Shown one piece after another: positions 14,885 through 27,580 of a stretch of 64,000 nt of DNA. This DNA comes from Diphasiastrum complanatum (Eukaryota; Streptophyta; Lycopodiopsida; Lycopodiales; Lycopodiaceae), in assembly GCA_029204225.1 (NCBI GenBank), contig CM055113.1:19551798-19615797 (forward strand). The letters run 5' to 3'. Each line of letters begins with the position of its first letter. Position 1 is the first letter of the stretch. The notes under the pieces are model-generated. The model saw only the letters and a list, made by a program, of their open reading frames with translations. It ran no database searches and was not told the DNA's origin. The translations under genes and the position numbers were made by a program.

Positions 14885-15500
14885 TCAAATGTTTCATGAA
14901 TCTGTCACCAATTTCGAATCTTTCACAAATCTGTCACCGAATATTCCATGAATCTTTCAGAAATCTGTCGTCTGTCATGAATCTTTAGCGAATGTGTCGC
15001 CTTCCTGTCACTAATCTCGAAGTTGTCACAAAATATTCCCGAATTTGTCACAAATTATTCTTGAATCTGTCACAAATTTATGCTACTCTGTCACGAATTT
15101 ATGCTACTATGATCTCGAATTATTCTTGAATCTCAAAGCTTTCGCAAATTTTGAAGCTTTCGCAAATCAGATAACCAGTGTCCTCTACGTGTCATGTGCC
15201 TTGAAGCTCTTGAATCAATAAACCAAAAATCTTCTTCCTTTGAGAAGGTACTACTAGAACATGATGCCGATGTTGAGAAGGCACTTCCAGAAGATGTCAT
15301 GAATTTTGAAGCTTTGTCGCCTAATCTTGAACCTTTCGCCAATCCGTCATCAATTTTGAATCTTTTGCCAATCTGTCACCTATCTGTCACCAATCTGTCA
15401 CCAAGCTCAAATATTTCGCGAATCTCTCGCCTAATCGGTTGCGTGTCGCGAATTTGTCGCCTTGCTACAAATATTTTGCCTTGTAACATATGTTGTTATA
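14885..15500. repeat. Degenerate array of AATCTGTCACC-type units with an embedded protease fragment
   Basis: Variants of AATCTGTCACC, AATCTTTCGC and GAATTTGTCGCC recur irregularly for about 600 bp. At about 15160-15305 the array is interrupted by a minus-strand segment reading FWFIDSRASRHMT, a copia protease active-site region. It is clearly related to element F at about 13870-13990 (shared TCTTCTGG..GCCTTCTCAA..GGAA.AAGATTT words). The array occupies the place where F's 5' LTR is expected. Confidence 0.75.
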
Positions 15501-15512
15501 TAAGTTAATGAG

Positions 15513-16082
15513 TTATGAATTTTCATGGATTGGTATATAAAGCACGTACCTATGTTCCTTACACATACTAGGGATGAGTAAGTAATGGGAGTGGATTGAG
15601 GCAAAAGAAGATGAGGGGACTATGTAGATTTTGCCTTGGCTTTGACTTTGCACTTTGGCCCTATCTTTGTTTTGTTTGGTAACCCCACCTAGGGATGAAG
15701 AGAGGGTCTTGGTCTTCCATATTAAAATATTGTCAAATACCAAGCCCAATACACAAATGCCTGCCATTATGATAAACACTAACTGGAAATAGTGAGCACC
15801 CGTGCAGGTGAGGGGTTGGTGTGTGCCAAATAAGGCAAAAACCCCTCCAGATTGGATACATAGGGTATTGTCGAATGTGGTGTGCATGGCCATATATTAG
15901 CCACCAAAAAAGGATTTGGAGGCCTCTCGATCGTAAAGGTAGCTTGCCAAAACGCCAGAGAAAAGGAAGGAGCCAAGAGGGATATTGAGTATGAGGAAAA
16001 TGTAGAGCATGCCGAAGTTTTTCAAGCCGAAAAACTCTGATGCGACAGGCACACAAGTGTACAAGCATGGGAAGATATACAT
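15513..16082 (-). pseudogene. Nodulin-like / NFD4-type major facilitator protein, C-terminal fragment
   Basis: The only host-like protein seen. Reading leftwards from about 16056: VPVASEFFGLKNFGMLY, LGSFLFSGVLASYLYDREA, then after an in-frame TAA near 15897 a C-terminal block CTGAHYFQLVFIIMAG plus a last hydrophobic helix ending TKTL. This matches the last transmembrane helices of plant nodulin-like MFS proteins (SE[IL]FG..GM, PLGS..FS..LxGYxYD, C.GSHCFRLSFIIMA). Members are usually about 550-600 residues; about 150 are present. The upstream exon sequence is interrupted at 16056-16380 and nothing further upstream was found. The stop and truncation argue for a pseudogene or a retained terminal exon. 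Confidence 0.78.
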
Positions 16083-16380
16083 TCTCTCCTTATCCTCTCA
16101 TTCATGCTTATACATGAGTTCTCTTTGGGTTTATATATCCATTCTTGCATTATAGTGTTGATATCTTGCAATCTTGTGTGTAGAATGCAATTGTATGTTG
16201 AGTATTGGATCCACATGTGTTAAACATTTGGACAAAATTTGAATATATAGATTCATTGAATCTAGTCCATTTACATCTAGGATTTGGAATAGATCTAGAA
16301 CTTTTATTTGTTGATAAGCTTGGAGAAGCATATCCAAATAGATCAAGGACCTATTATAAATAGTGTACAAGCATGGGAAG
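16056..16380. repeat. 287-bp insert flanked by perfect 19-bp direct repeats
   Basis: AGTGTACAAGCATGGGAAG occurs at 16056-16074 and again at 16362-16380, just upstream of the MFS fragment. The enclosed 16075-16361 carries on its minus strand a block of about 110 bp similar to 20150-20260 in the LTR of element D (shared TTCTACACACAAGATTGCAA). It may be an insertion with a long target duplication, or a template-switch duplication. Confidence 0.75.
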
Positions 16381-16383
16381 TGG

Positions 16384-18686
<2,303 letters not shown>

Positions 18687-20279
18687 TGTGAAAAAAAGTA
18701 CAAAAAGGACCAAGAGTGGATCCTAATCTGATCCTCAAGAGGGATTGGTTGTCAGATTACTTGATCTATCAATCTACTTGAGATTAAGATCAATCTAGAT
18801 CAATTCTAGACACAAAATCCTAACAAGAACAATCATTAATTGAAGGTAGGTGTACTTTCTGGTTTCACACGTGTGAAACACTATCTGAGTACGGACTCCA
18901 ACCTGAAAATCAAGTACACATTGATAGAACCTCAAAAACATCAAAACAAATGTAGACAAATGGAGGGAATCACTCAAAATTGCTTCCAAAACCAAGATTG
19001 GTGTCTCACATTGATTATGGCCAAATAAGCCTCTATATATACACTTTTGGAGCTTGAGGTACTGATCATGCATCAGATCTCACACGTGTGAGGATGCCTT
19101 GTCACCATCATGCAATTTGACACTTGGATCAAAACTTTCCATGTTGGGCATTTTTGGTCTATTTTCCTACTATATGGAGATCTTCATGGAAATCTTCTAG
19201 AAGCAAAAACTAGCCTACTTCAGCTATTTCCACACGTGTGAGTTGTCCTCTACACATGGGATGTGACACCTATTCAAAATATTTGGCTCATGCAATCATT
19301 AGATTGGTGCCATGTGTCATATCTCTAGAAAAGTAGTTTTGGGCCATTTTAGCCACTAGAACTTGAATTAAATCATATGTACAACATACATGATTATGGT
19401 ACATGAAAAGTACACTAGTTTCACACGTGGGAACAGGCTCCACACATGTGTGTCTATCCTATATACAATATTTTTGGCCTCTACCAAGCTTTTTTTTGCA
19501 TTTTTCACAATATTGTTATGACCTAGCTAACTAAAATTAGTAAACCACCAACTTGAGGAATCTAGATGAGATTAGATGGTTGCTTAAGCATGACCAAACA
19601 CAACTCCGAGGAAGATTTATAGCTCAAGTAGAAATTAGTGCTCTTATAGTGGTGGACATCATGTGCAAGAGTGGACTAGCAAAAGTGTGCAAGAGTTTGT
19701 GGCTTATATAGTAGGGATTGACATTAAGTTGAATACTGATAGTCATTGTATACAAGATTGTGAGTCCATTAGGTCAACCCAAGACATTAGGTGAGCATCA
19801 GAGGTGCTCCAAATTCTCCCAATAACTTCATGCACATGGCCAAATAAAAAAAATTGAAATCCATGTAACTTAGCTCTTCAAAACTGAAAATAAGCTTTTT
19901 TCAACAAAATTGTAATTTGGCATCGGGGGCAGCTTGCTAGCACATCATTTTGTCTGTAGTTTAGTATGTAGCTCATTAAATAGTATAAATTTTTCACCAT
20001 GGCTCCTATTGAGACAGTTTTGGTATCATTGAAAAGCACTCGTTGAAAGCTTTTGAATGACACCTTAGATGGCTTAGTTTTGAGCAAACATCAAACATAT
20101 GCAATAATGAAGTTGTTGTCCATACAAAAATAGTAAGTTACTGTATTTCACACATGTGGATCTGCATATCAACAAAACAATGCATTCTACACACAAGATT
20201 GCAAGATATCATCAATATAATGCACCAATGGATAGATGAACCCAAGAGAATAGATCAAACCAGTTGACAATTTCTCATA
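18687..20279 (-). repeat. Element D 3' LTR
   Basis: The right border is set by similarity to C: TTGACAATTTCTCATA then the reversed purine tract CTCCCTCTTCAAC, where C has TTTTTCACA (so the terminal CA is mutated to TA). The left border is placed at TGTGAAAAAAAG by analogy with C's TGTGAAAAACTC and is less sure; about 1.6 kb would be long. It contains three exact CACACGTGTG palindromes (18866, 19081, 19231) and a TACGGA/CCGTAC word near the first. Confidence 0.6.
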
Positions 20280-20354
20280 CTCCCTCTTCAACTAGTTTTA
20301 GCATAGACTTTGAGAATACTCCATGTGAAGTCCTATGCTTTGTAAACAAGTATC

Positions 20355-20616
20355 AGTTAGAATTAAAGTAGAATCATTGTGCTACTGTACTGTGGGTTCT
20401 ATCAGTTGATAAGGATCAGTTGGCCTCGCCACGAGGCAAGTCGACGGGACACGCAGCAACCTGGGTCATGCATGGGTTGCCTGAGTGAACAACTATATGT
20501 ATAGTGTAATTTTGTTTGGAGAATTTAATTGCTTTGTGAGCTTGCTAGTGAGAGTGTTTTCTGTTTGTGTTACTGTGTAGCATGATCTGTGTTCCTGTGC
20601 AAAGCAAATTCTAAGT
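20355..20616 (+). repeat. Element O 5' LTR
   Basis: 262 bp, beginning AGTTAGAATT and ending AATTCTAAGT instead of TG..CA. It is directly followed by the primer-binding site. It differs from the 3' copy by a 12-bp indel and scattered substitutions, so the insertion is not recent. Confidence 0.85.
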
Positions 20617-20628
20617 TGGTATCATAGT
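20617..20628 (+). promoter_or_regulatory. Element O primer-binding site
   Basis: TGGTATCATAGT abuts the 5' LTR. It matches the 3' end of initiator-Met tRNA except at the G-to-T change in TATCAGAG, a variant shared with element B. Confidence 0.75.
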
Positions 20629-21435
20629 CGTACAAGGAGTGTACACAAGACAACATCATCATTGAAGTGAGATTTGGGAGAACTGTCTTCTGAGAGTTCG
20701 GGGTTTACGGTGGGTTGAAGACGGAAGTCGAAACACTGGTGCAGAGAGCTTAGCACACGGAAGCTTGGTGAGCTTGAGACTGTGTGAGGATTCAGAGACA
20801 AGGGTGGTCGGCTGAATCAGAACCTCAACAAATGGAATTTTGAAATTCCGAAGCAGGCTATTTGGTGTTTGTAGTCAGTGTGCATTCAATCGGACACCGT
20901 TTGACAAACGGATTGAAGCATCATAGTTCCAGTAGTAGGGTGACCTCAGAGCAAGAGGATAGGCCTTTCAGATCACTGTGAATTGGAAGCCAAGAATAGA
21001 CTTGTGTGAAAAACCCTGGTCTAGGGTTTGGGAGCACAAAATGAGAGATTTCTCCCTATACTTATCCGTTTTACAAGTTGTAAAGACCCAGAAGAGGGCG
21101 CCCTAGCAGTGCAAATTAGGTCTGAAGTGGCCGTGTGCAGCCGCGAGCTGAAAAGATAACGTGATAAATCTGAACGTGGTAGCCATATCCAAAAACCTTG
21201 GATGAAAGAAGAGCTGAGGTTGTGGATAGGTCGCGCACAAGGAACCATGATGACCTCGTAGTGTTTGCAAGAGGATAGCGGCTTCAGAAGTGCAGTACAA
21301 TGCAACAATGCAGCAAAGTCCATCAGATCTTTTTTCACAACAATCGACGAATAGGATTAATTACAATCTGGACCACAGGATTGAAATCCATCGTTGGATT
21401 TAACTGAAGTGGGCCCTGAAGGAGTGAAGTGCATT
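20629..21435 (+). other. Element O untranslated leader
   Basis: About 800 bp of leader between the primer-binding site and the rearranged gag. Short reading frames here show no domain. Its far end borders the inverted segment. Confidence 0.6.
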
Positions 21436-22646
21436 TTAGCTTTCAACTTCATTAAAAATTTTCAAAGTGAAAGGTTTGTTGGGTCCCTTCACAAGTGAAG
21501 AGTGAAGTTTCTTCGACGTCTCAAACTGCTCCTTTAGCACATCCCATGCCTGTCTGGGTGTAACAACATCACAAATGTGGGTAATGATGTGATCCTTCAC
21601 TGACAAGTTAATGAAGGTCAAAGCTTTCCTCATCTTTTTGTCAAACACTTTGATATCCGCTTCATTTGGCGGCCTTATCTCATCACCTGTGACACTTCCT
21701 ACACGTCTTTCTCCATCAGTATATTTTTCATTTTGAATTTCCACACTGTATAGTTGGAAATTCCGTCCAATTTGCTACTTTCACTCAAAATGGACTCTCC
21801 CATGTTTGCCATCACAAAACTACTTGAAACTTCTGTCGTAGGCTAAAAACAGTATGTTGCGACCAATAATGATGTCAGAAGTTGAAAATAATGACTTGCA
21901 CTTTTTCCCTTACTAAGCCACTCGCCGCTTTTCCACCAATTTTAAAGCCAAATCGGCGTTGCCTTCTAAAATGCACTCAGTCGTCAACTCCCAACTTCGT
22001 GCCCAGTGAAATGGTGAAATCACTTCTGGCGCACTTTGAACACTTTCTTCACTGCAATCACTCTGTTTTGTTGTACCGTACTTGTAGGTACAGTCCGAGT
22101 GCCCTTCAAGGTTACAGCCTTTCATTTGGGTCAAAATTGGCAAAGGACCCAAAAATAGGAATTTTCTTTGTTTTTGAACAGAATTATATTTCTGAAGTCA
22201 AAGCTGAATAGTGCCCACATGGAGCAAGGAGAGCACATTGAGACGTACATGACCAGAATCAAGACAATGAGGGATGAACTGCATTCTATTGGTGAGCGCA
22301 TACGTGATGTGGAGCTGGTGCACAATGCATTGTGTGGCATTACAGAACCCTATCAGATGTTTGTGAGTGGAATAGCATCAAGAGAAAGATTGCCAACCTT
22401 TGACGAGCTCATAGGAATCTTGATGCAGGAAGAACAACGGCGAGAAATGGTAAAAGCTAGATGTCAAAATATTGACGATCAAGCACTTGCGACATGCCAA
22501 AAACAAGGCAAGGGCAAGAGCAAGAAGAAGTCTAAGCAGCAATTCGCCAAGTCTCAGGAGGATGAGGGATCTTCCAATAAGACCACAATGAAAGGCAAGT
22601 GCTTCCATTGTGGTAAAAAGGGCCATTGGAAGGTGAATGTCACAAA
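21436..22646 (+). pseudogene. Element O gag with its N-terminal half inverted
   Basis: The Gag N-terminus lies on the minus strand, starting at 21812 (MANMGESILSESSKLDGISN) and running left to about 21440 with a frameshift, up to the TPRQAWDVLKEQFET helix. The C-terminal half lies on the plus strand from about 22165 (FLKSKLNSAHMEQGEHIETY) to a zinc knuckle at 22600-22641. Together they make one copia Gag only if about 21430-22165 is flipped. The knuckle reads CX2CX4HX4V, so the last Cys is lost, and element B is inserted five bases later. Confidence 0.82.
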
Positions 22647-23509
22647 TGTTGAAAATTGTCACTTCTCACTTGACATTGGTTCATGTAAATATTGATCAAA
22701 CATTAGAATATGTTGATGATATGATTTCACACGTGTGGAGCATGTTCCCATGTGTGAAAGGATGTACTTTTCATGTTTGTATATATCCAAATTGATTTTG
22801 TATCATTCTAGTTAGTGTGAACATGAAATGACTAGTTTTTAGTCAAGTTGACTAGTCACCTACAAATTAGCTTTTCCTTGCATGTGCATGAGTAAATGCT
22901 CCCACATGGCAAGTGGATGTTCACATGTGTGTATAGAGTACTAGAAGATAAGAGTTGACCATTTTCCTTAGATCCTATTTTGTAGGGAATATTCCTATAT
23001 TCTAGGAGACTAGCTTTTTGGATTTTAGTCATATTCTAGAAGGTCAACTATTGGATAAGGATCAAGGATGGATCAAATGGATAGATATGAGTGATGTGGC
23101 ACTCTTCACACGTGTGAAGGCCTGCTGGACTGTACCAGACTCATGGATGTACTTGATCCATAAAAGGATCATCATTTTTGCTAAGAAAATTGATGAGACT
23201 TTTGCACTCTACACTTTTGTGAGATTTCTAGTCATTTGTCTTGTGATTTTTATGCATGATTGCTATCTAGTATCATTGTACTTGTTGTTTCAGGTGCAGT
23301 CCGTACAGTGGACAGTACTCCACACGTGTGAAGCCGCTCTCACTAAAAAATGATGTGTTGATCCATTGCTCTTGCTTAAATCCAAGTGTAGTGAATCTAG
23401 ATCAAGATCTAATGTGTAGAACTTGATAGATTCATTGATTAAGCAACCAATAACTCTCTATGATTGTAAAGTACAATCATTATTGTCCTAAAAACTGTAA
23501 AATTTATCA
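22647..23509 (+). repeat. Element B 5' LTR
   Basis: Starts TGTTGAAAATTG, ends AAATTTATCA. Exact CACACGTGTG palindromes lie at 22728, 23107 and 23321; the last follows a CCGTAC word by 14 bases. Confidence 0.95.
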
Positions 23510-23521
23510 TGGTATCATAGC
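23510..23521 (+). promoter_or_regulatory. Element B primer-binding site
   Basis: TGGTATCATAGC abuts the LTR; it matches the initiator-Met tRNA end with one change (T for G), the same as in element O. Confidence 0.8.
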
Positions 23522-24104
23522 TAAGTAAGAGAGTGATCATTGAATCATAAATCTTGTAAAGATCATTGGCAAAATTTGTTTTTTGGCCAATACTAGTGAG
23601 GGCGAGTTCTTCTAGAGTGATAGCTTGTAATCATTTGGATCAAAACGACTTGGAGGCTGTGTATGTACTTTTCACACGTGTGAAACCGTACAGCAACTTT
23701 CAATTCAAGTTACTTTGTGTTTTTTGGTCCCAAAATCACAATACTAGTTCATTTTTGGTGCTTTTTGAAGCATAGTATTGATCTAGATTCATTCTAACTA
23801 ATGCCTATGACCAAATAGTGTTTTGGATCATTGAAGCATTTCTTTTTAGAGTCTAAGATCAGATCTAAGAGGCTGATTTGTTCAGATCCTTAGTTGAAGT
23901 GAAATCTCTAAGAAAAGTGTAAAGCAATTTTTTTTGTGAGAGTGAAAGCTAGAAATTTTTGGTAAGATCTTTGAGTATCATTCAAGCTTGTGTGTTAGTT
24001 TGATAGAGACAAGCCTATAGGCATTCTAGTAAGCTTTAGGCCACTTCATAGATCTTTTAAAATTCAAAAATCTTTGTGATTTTTAAAAGAGCATTCATTC
24101 TAAA
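23522..24104 (+). promoter_or_regulatory. Element B untranslated leader with palindrome
   Basis: About 580 nt between primer-binding site and gag start. A TTCACACGTGTGAA palindrome (14 bp, self-complementary) lies at 23671-23684 and is followed at once by CCGTAC at 23686. The location between primer-binding site and gag is where retroviral RNA dimerisation palindromes sit; that role here is inference. Confidence 0.6.
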
Positions 24105-26927
24105 ATGTCATCCATGGGTGGATATTTGATGGAACCAAGTGAGAGACTCACTTCCACAAATTATTCCATTTGGAAAGTGAGAATGGAATCACTCCTAGTG
24201 ATCCATGATCTATATGACATAGTTCAAGGAGTAGAGGAAGAGCCTCAAACTCCCCAAGAACAAGCCAAATACAAGAAGAGAGCAAGATTAGCTCTACATT
24301 GCATAAAGTTAAATGTATGCAATGACCTCTTGAAAGAGGTGTCTTCTTGTACCTCATCCAAAGAGGCTTGGGATTCATTAAAGAGCATTTATGAATCCAA
24401 CAATACTTCAAGAATCCTCATGCTAAGAAATCAAGTTTTCCAAAGCATGAAAGGAAGTGGAGAGAGTGGACAAGAGTATGTTCTTAGGATCAAATCTCTT
24501 AACAAGGAGTTAAGTGCAATAGGAGAGAAGATCCAAGATCAAGAACTAGTACAAATCATTTTGAATGGTCTAAGTGATGAGTTTACCAACTTAGTCCAAT
24601 CATTTGCCATTCAAGACTCTCTTCCATCCATTGAAAAGTTGCACAATGTTCTTGTGGCCGAGGAGAGTAGGCTTCTACACCTCAAGACAAGAATGGATAG
24701 CATGTCACTTAATGGAGGAGAGGAGAAAGCTAACTTTACATCTAAAGGCAAGAAAAAGCAAAATCCATTCAAGAAAAATCAAGGCAAGGAGGCCGAGATG
24801 AAGAATGGAGGATCTACCTCCAAAGGCAAAGTGAAGAACAAGGCAAAACTAAAGTGTTTCTTTTGTGGAAAGAAAGGACACTTTGCCTCAGAATGCTACT
24901 TGAAGAAGAATCAACAAGCCAAAGGAGATCAAGGGAACATTGCTCAAGAGGAAGAATATGAGGATGGATTCAACACATCCTTAATGGTTGCATCTACACC
25001 AACTTCAAGTCAAGACACATGGTGGATAGATAGTGGGGCTAGTTCCCACATGTCCTTTAACAAGCATTATTTTTCTACTCTTCTATCTTGTAATGACTCT
25101 AAGAAGTCAATATACACTGCTAGTGATCAAGCATGCAAGATAGATGGCATAGGATCTATACCTCTTTGTTTAGGCACATCTAAAAGGATAGATCTAGATA
25201 ATGTTTTGTATGTTCCTACCATTTCAAGAAACTTGCTTAGTGTAGGACAATTAATGGACAATGGACTAGATGTACATTTCAAGAATGGAGTTTGTTCCAT
25301 CTTGAAAAATGATAAGTGCATAGCTAGTGGCATTAAGCAAGGTAGACTTTTCAAGTTGGATGCTAATGTTGCAAGTGAAAGTGTGAACTTGGCTAGGGAG
25401 GAGCTAACTCAAGTGGAGCTTTGGCATAAGAGATTAGGCCATCCTAATCTTCAATCTATGGAGTCAATGGCAAGCAAGGAACTAGCTCTCGGCCTACCAA
25501 GAGCTTTCAAGAAGTGTGGAAAAATGTGTGAGGCATGTGGCCTTGCAAAGTCACACAAATCTTCTTACAAGAAATCTTCATCAAGATCTCTCTCTCCCTT
25601 GGATCTCATACATTCTGATGTACATAGTTTTTCACATGCAAGTAATGGAGGTGCCTTGATGTATGTAACTTTTATAGATGATTGTACTAGATTCACATGG
25701 ATTGAGTTACTATCAAAGAAAAATCTTGTTTATGAAGCTTTCATTAAGTTCAAGTCTCTAGTAGAGAAACAACTTAGTACTTCTATCAAAGCACTAAGAT
25801 GTGATAATGGAGGAGAGTACACCTCCAATAAAATGAAAGACTTTTGTGAGATCAATGGTATTAAGTTACAATACACTTGTTCCTACACCCCTCAACAAAA
25901 TGGGGTGGCCGAGAGGAAAAATAGGAGTCTATGTGAGTGTGCAAAGTCCTTGAGGCTTGATGCATCACTTCCCATCTCATTTTGGGGAGAAGCCATAACA
26001 TGTGCTAATTATTTGTGTAATAGACTTCCTAGTAGTGCTATAGATGGGATCTCACCTTATCAAGCCTTGTTTGATAAGAAACCCAATGTAAAATATTTTA
26101 AGATCTTTGGATGTACTTGTTATGTACACATTCCTTTGGAGACTAGAAGGAAAGAAGATGCTACCTCCTTCAAAGGAATCTTTGTTGGCTATGGAGAAAA
26201 TAGCAAGGGATATAGGATATATGATCCTACATCCAAGAAAGTAAAGGTAAGCAAGGATGTACTTTTTGATGAGTCACAATTTGCTAAGAGCTTGTCAAAT
26301 GGATCTAACCCATTGTGCATTGAAGATCTTGACAAATCCGAGGAGGATCTTGACAAACCCGAGGAGGATCATGACAAACCCGAGGATGGAGATTTGGATC
26401 CAAGTCAAAAGGGGCCAAGAAGATCATCAAGGAGCAAGGCCGAGCCCTCAAGGCTTACCTATGTGGACAAGGGAAAGCAAAAGGAAGGCTCTACATCTTC
26501 TACCTCTTACTCTTTTTTAGCTACATTGATTGAAGAACCATCATCTTTTGAAGAAGCATGTAAATCTAAAGTTTGGAGAGATGCAATGCAAGTAGAGTAT
26601 GATGCATTAGAAGAAAATCATACTTGGAATCTTGTAAATCTTCCAAGAGGAAAGAAACCACTTGCATGTAAGTGGATTTATAGAATTAAGTACAATCAAG
26701 ATGGATCTATTAGTAAATACAAAGCTAGGCTTGTTGCTAAGGGATTTCTTCAAATAAAAGGATTGGATTATGAAGAAACATTTGCACCTGTAGCTAAGCT
26801 TGTAACTATTAGATTAATCATTTGCATTGCTACTTTGTTCAAATGGGATCTCTACCAAATGGATGTGACAAATGCCTTCTTGAATGGCTTCTTAGAAGAG
26901 GAAATCTACATGATGCAACCCGAGGGC
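24105..26927 (+). pseudogene. Element B gag-pol, 5' part (gag to start of RT), interrupted by C
   Basis: 941 intact codons. Order: Gag capsid (from MSSMGGYLMEPSERLTS), zinc knuckle CFFCGKKGHFASEC near residue 252, protease DSGASSHMS near 308, integrase with HSDVHS, RCDNGGEY and NGVAE (all three DDE residues present), the RRSSRSK linker, then RT motif A with QMDVTNAFLNG. The frame ends in MMQPEG, where element C enters; the 10 codons after that are C's LTR. The start was chosen at the first ATG of the conserved Gag N-terminus. Confidence 0.93.
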
Positions 26928-27580
26928 TGTGAAAAACTCAGATCCAAAAGATGCTAAAGTTTCATAAAGATCTTGGCCATGGAAGTTATGCACATCTAGA
27001 TTGAAAAAATGATAGAAATTGTGATGTTAAGCATACTAAACATCAACTAAACATCAAGATCTGATCATAAGCTTCCACAAACAGAAACTTGCTGTCCCTG
27101 TCCGTACTTCAGAGCCTACAACCTGCATTTCACACGTGTGAAGCCATAGCAACAAAGAAATCACAATTCTAGTGGCTAGAATGCAAGATATGAACAAAAA
27201 AGTGAGAGAGAAGAAGATGGATCTTCAAAGAGCATAACATTCATTCAATAGAATGAAAATGAGATGTGTACATACTCGTGGAGATGGCTATTTATAGCAG
27301 CCATAGTGCCTCTTGGCCACTTGTCTTATGATAGGCTAAAATTGGGGTCCAATAGGATTCACCCATATACCTAGAAATTTGGTCAAATAGGAATGCACCA
27401 AATTATGAGCCAATAGAAGAGCTCCACACTCGACCTCCTCTAATTAATGTGACCTCAAAAGTAGTGTACACATACTTTGGGCCTCTACATACATGTATGA
27501 ACCTATCTCTAACTTTTATTTGGCCATAGGCCTACAAAATCTCAAGTTAGGAAAATACTACTAGTTGACAATTTTTCACA
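26928..27580 (-). repeat. Element C 3' LTR
   Basis: Plus-strand ends TGTGAAAAACTC and TTTTTCACA (terminal inverted repeat TGTGAAAAA/TTTTTCACA). Palindrome CACACGTGTG at 27131-27140, with CCGTAC 23 bases away at 27102. Confidence 0.96.

Noticed and set aside
22131..22340. Minus-strand frames opposite O gag and many similar frames opposite gag-pol
   Set aside because: They are shadows of real coding frames on the other strand.
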